Shown piece by piece: positions 63,685-64,000 of a DNA stretch of 64,000 bases (its first letter is position 1; each line of letters opens with the position of its first letter). The DNA is from Sideroxyarcus sp. (GTDB lineage Bacteria; Pseudomonadota; Gammaproteobacteria; Burkholderiales; Gallionellaceae). The notes under the pieces were generated by a model. It did no database searches. It was not told the DNA's origin and saw only the letters and a program-made list of their open reading frames with translations. The stretch covers positions 62,001 through 126,000 of the forward strand of contig JAUSBC010000005.1 of the NCBI GenBank assembly GCA_030652215.1, read 5' to 3'. The position numbers and the translations under genes were made by a program.

Positions 63685-64000
63685 ATGAGCAAGCAGAAAC
63701 GCGAAGAAGCCGAAGCGCTTTTTTATCAGGGAACCCGTTTGATGGAAGCGGGCGACGCAGCGGGTGCCGAGGCGTGCTTCGGTCTGGCCGTAAAGATCGC
63801 ACCGGATTTTGCCGAGGCGTATGCAAACCTGGGACTGCTGCTGGAAAAGCGCGGCGAGGCGGAACTGGCAGAGATGTGCTACCGCTTATCCATCGAAATC
63901 AATCCGGCTTACCCGGAAACGTACCTGGATCTTGGGGCGCTGCTGGCTGAGAGGAAGCGTTTTGCCGAGGCCGAGTCGGCTTACTGGAAGGCAATCGCCC
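63685..64000 (+). CDS. TPR-repeat protein, 3'-truncated by the window edge
   Basis: Only the first 105 residues are inside the window. They form consecutive tetratricopeptide repeats (pattern AEACFGLAVKIAPDFAEAYANLGLLL split over residues 27-52, then AEMCYRLSIEINPAYPETYLDLGALL, then AEAESAYWKAI). ATG 63685 is used; ATG 63655 in the same frame is possible and adds ten residues. No signal peptide. Such TPR genes near flagellin loci are often glycosyltransferases or protein-binding scaffolds, but nothing here decides this. Confidence 0.8.
   Translation, partial: MSKQKREEAEALFYQGTRLMEAGDAAGAEACFGLAVKIAPDFAEAYANLGLLLEKRGEAELAEMCYRLSIEINPAYPETYLDLGALLAERKRFAEAESAYWKAIA

Overview
The window looks like a chromosome segment of a motile betaproteobacterium, most likely a Gallionellaceae-type (Sideroxydans/Gallionella-like) iron oxidiser. 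Reasons: two secreted multiheme c-type cytochromes sit beside an outer-membrane porin-like protein. The flagellar regulon is of the FlhDC/FliA type, and there is a type IV pilin pair with a TfpX/TfpZ accessory protein. The organism is inferred from gene content only. No rRNA, tRNA, CRISPR array, insertion sequence or prophage was seen.

Layout. (1) 1-4844: 5'-truncated multiheme cytochrome, second multiheme cytochrome, porin-like beta-barrel; a candidate extracellular electron transfer conduit. (2) 5043-8355: sucC, sucD (canonical frame interrupted by a stop at codon 7), a strong terminator, a TerC-family membrane protein and a universal stress protein. (3) 8454-20835: eight collinear signalling genes: CHASE2 Ser/Thr kinase, PP2C phosphatase, FHA protein, CHASE2 adenylate cyclase, metallo-beta-lactamase-fold phosphodiesterase-like protein, cNMP-binding/rhodanese fusion, GAF/GspE-PilB-like ATPase, GAF/HD-GYP protein. 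(4) 21060-22945: two near-identical type IV pilins, the first behind a sigma54-type promoter, and a convergent tfpZ-like gene. (5) 23301-26510: sigma28-like promoter and strong hairpin, flhDC, motAB. (6) 26589-42389: chemotaxis genes: five chemoreceptors (three with a CXXCH haem motif in the predicted periplasmic domain), two cheV, cheY, cheZ, cheA, cheR and a receiver-less cheB. (7) 42496-51586: flhB, a FIST-domain gene, flhA, flhF, flhG, fliA and a second stator pair (motCD). (8) 51599-63546: flgN-flgM and flgA on the minus strand, then flgBCDEFGHIJKL on the plus strand, closed by a textbook terminator. A TPR gene runs off the right end.

How it works together. FlhDC would start the flagellar cascade. 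FliA (encoded here) would then read five promoters that I find with the motif TAAAGTTT-N11-GCCGATAA: before flhDC, motAB, the chemoreceptor operon, flgMN and flgKL. In three of them the stop codon TAA of the preceding gene is part of the -35 element. The haem-binding chemoreceptors suggest redox or gas taxis, which fits an organism that must position itself in an Fe(II)/O2 gradient and export electrons through the cytochrome locus. The eight-gene cluster combines protein phosphorylation, cAMP and probably c-di-GMP turnover with a PilB-like ATPase, directly upstream of the pilins. It is the best candidate here for an incompletely described system.
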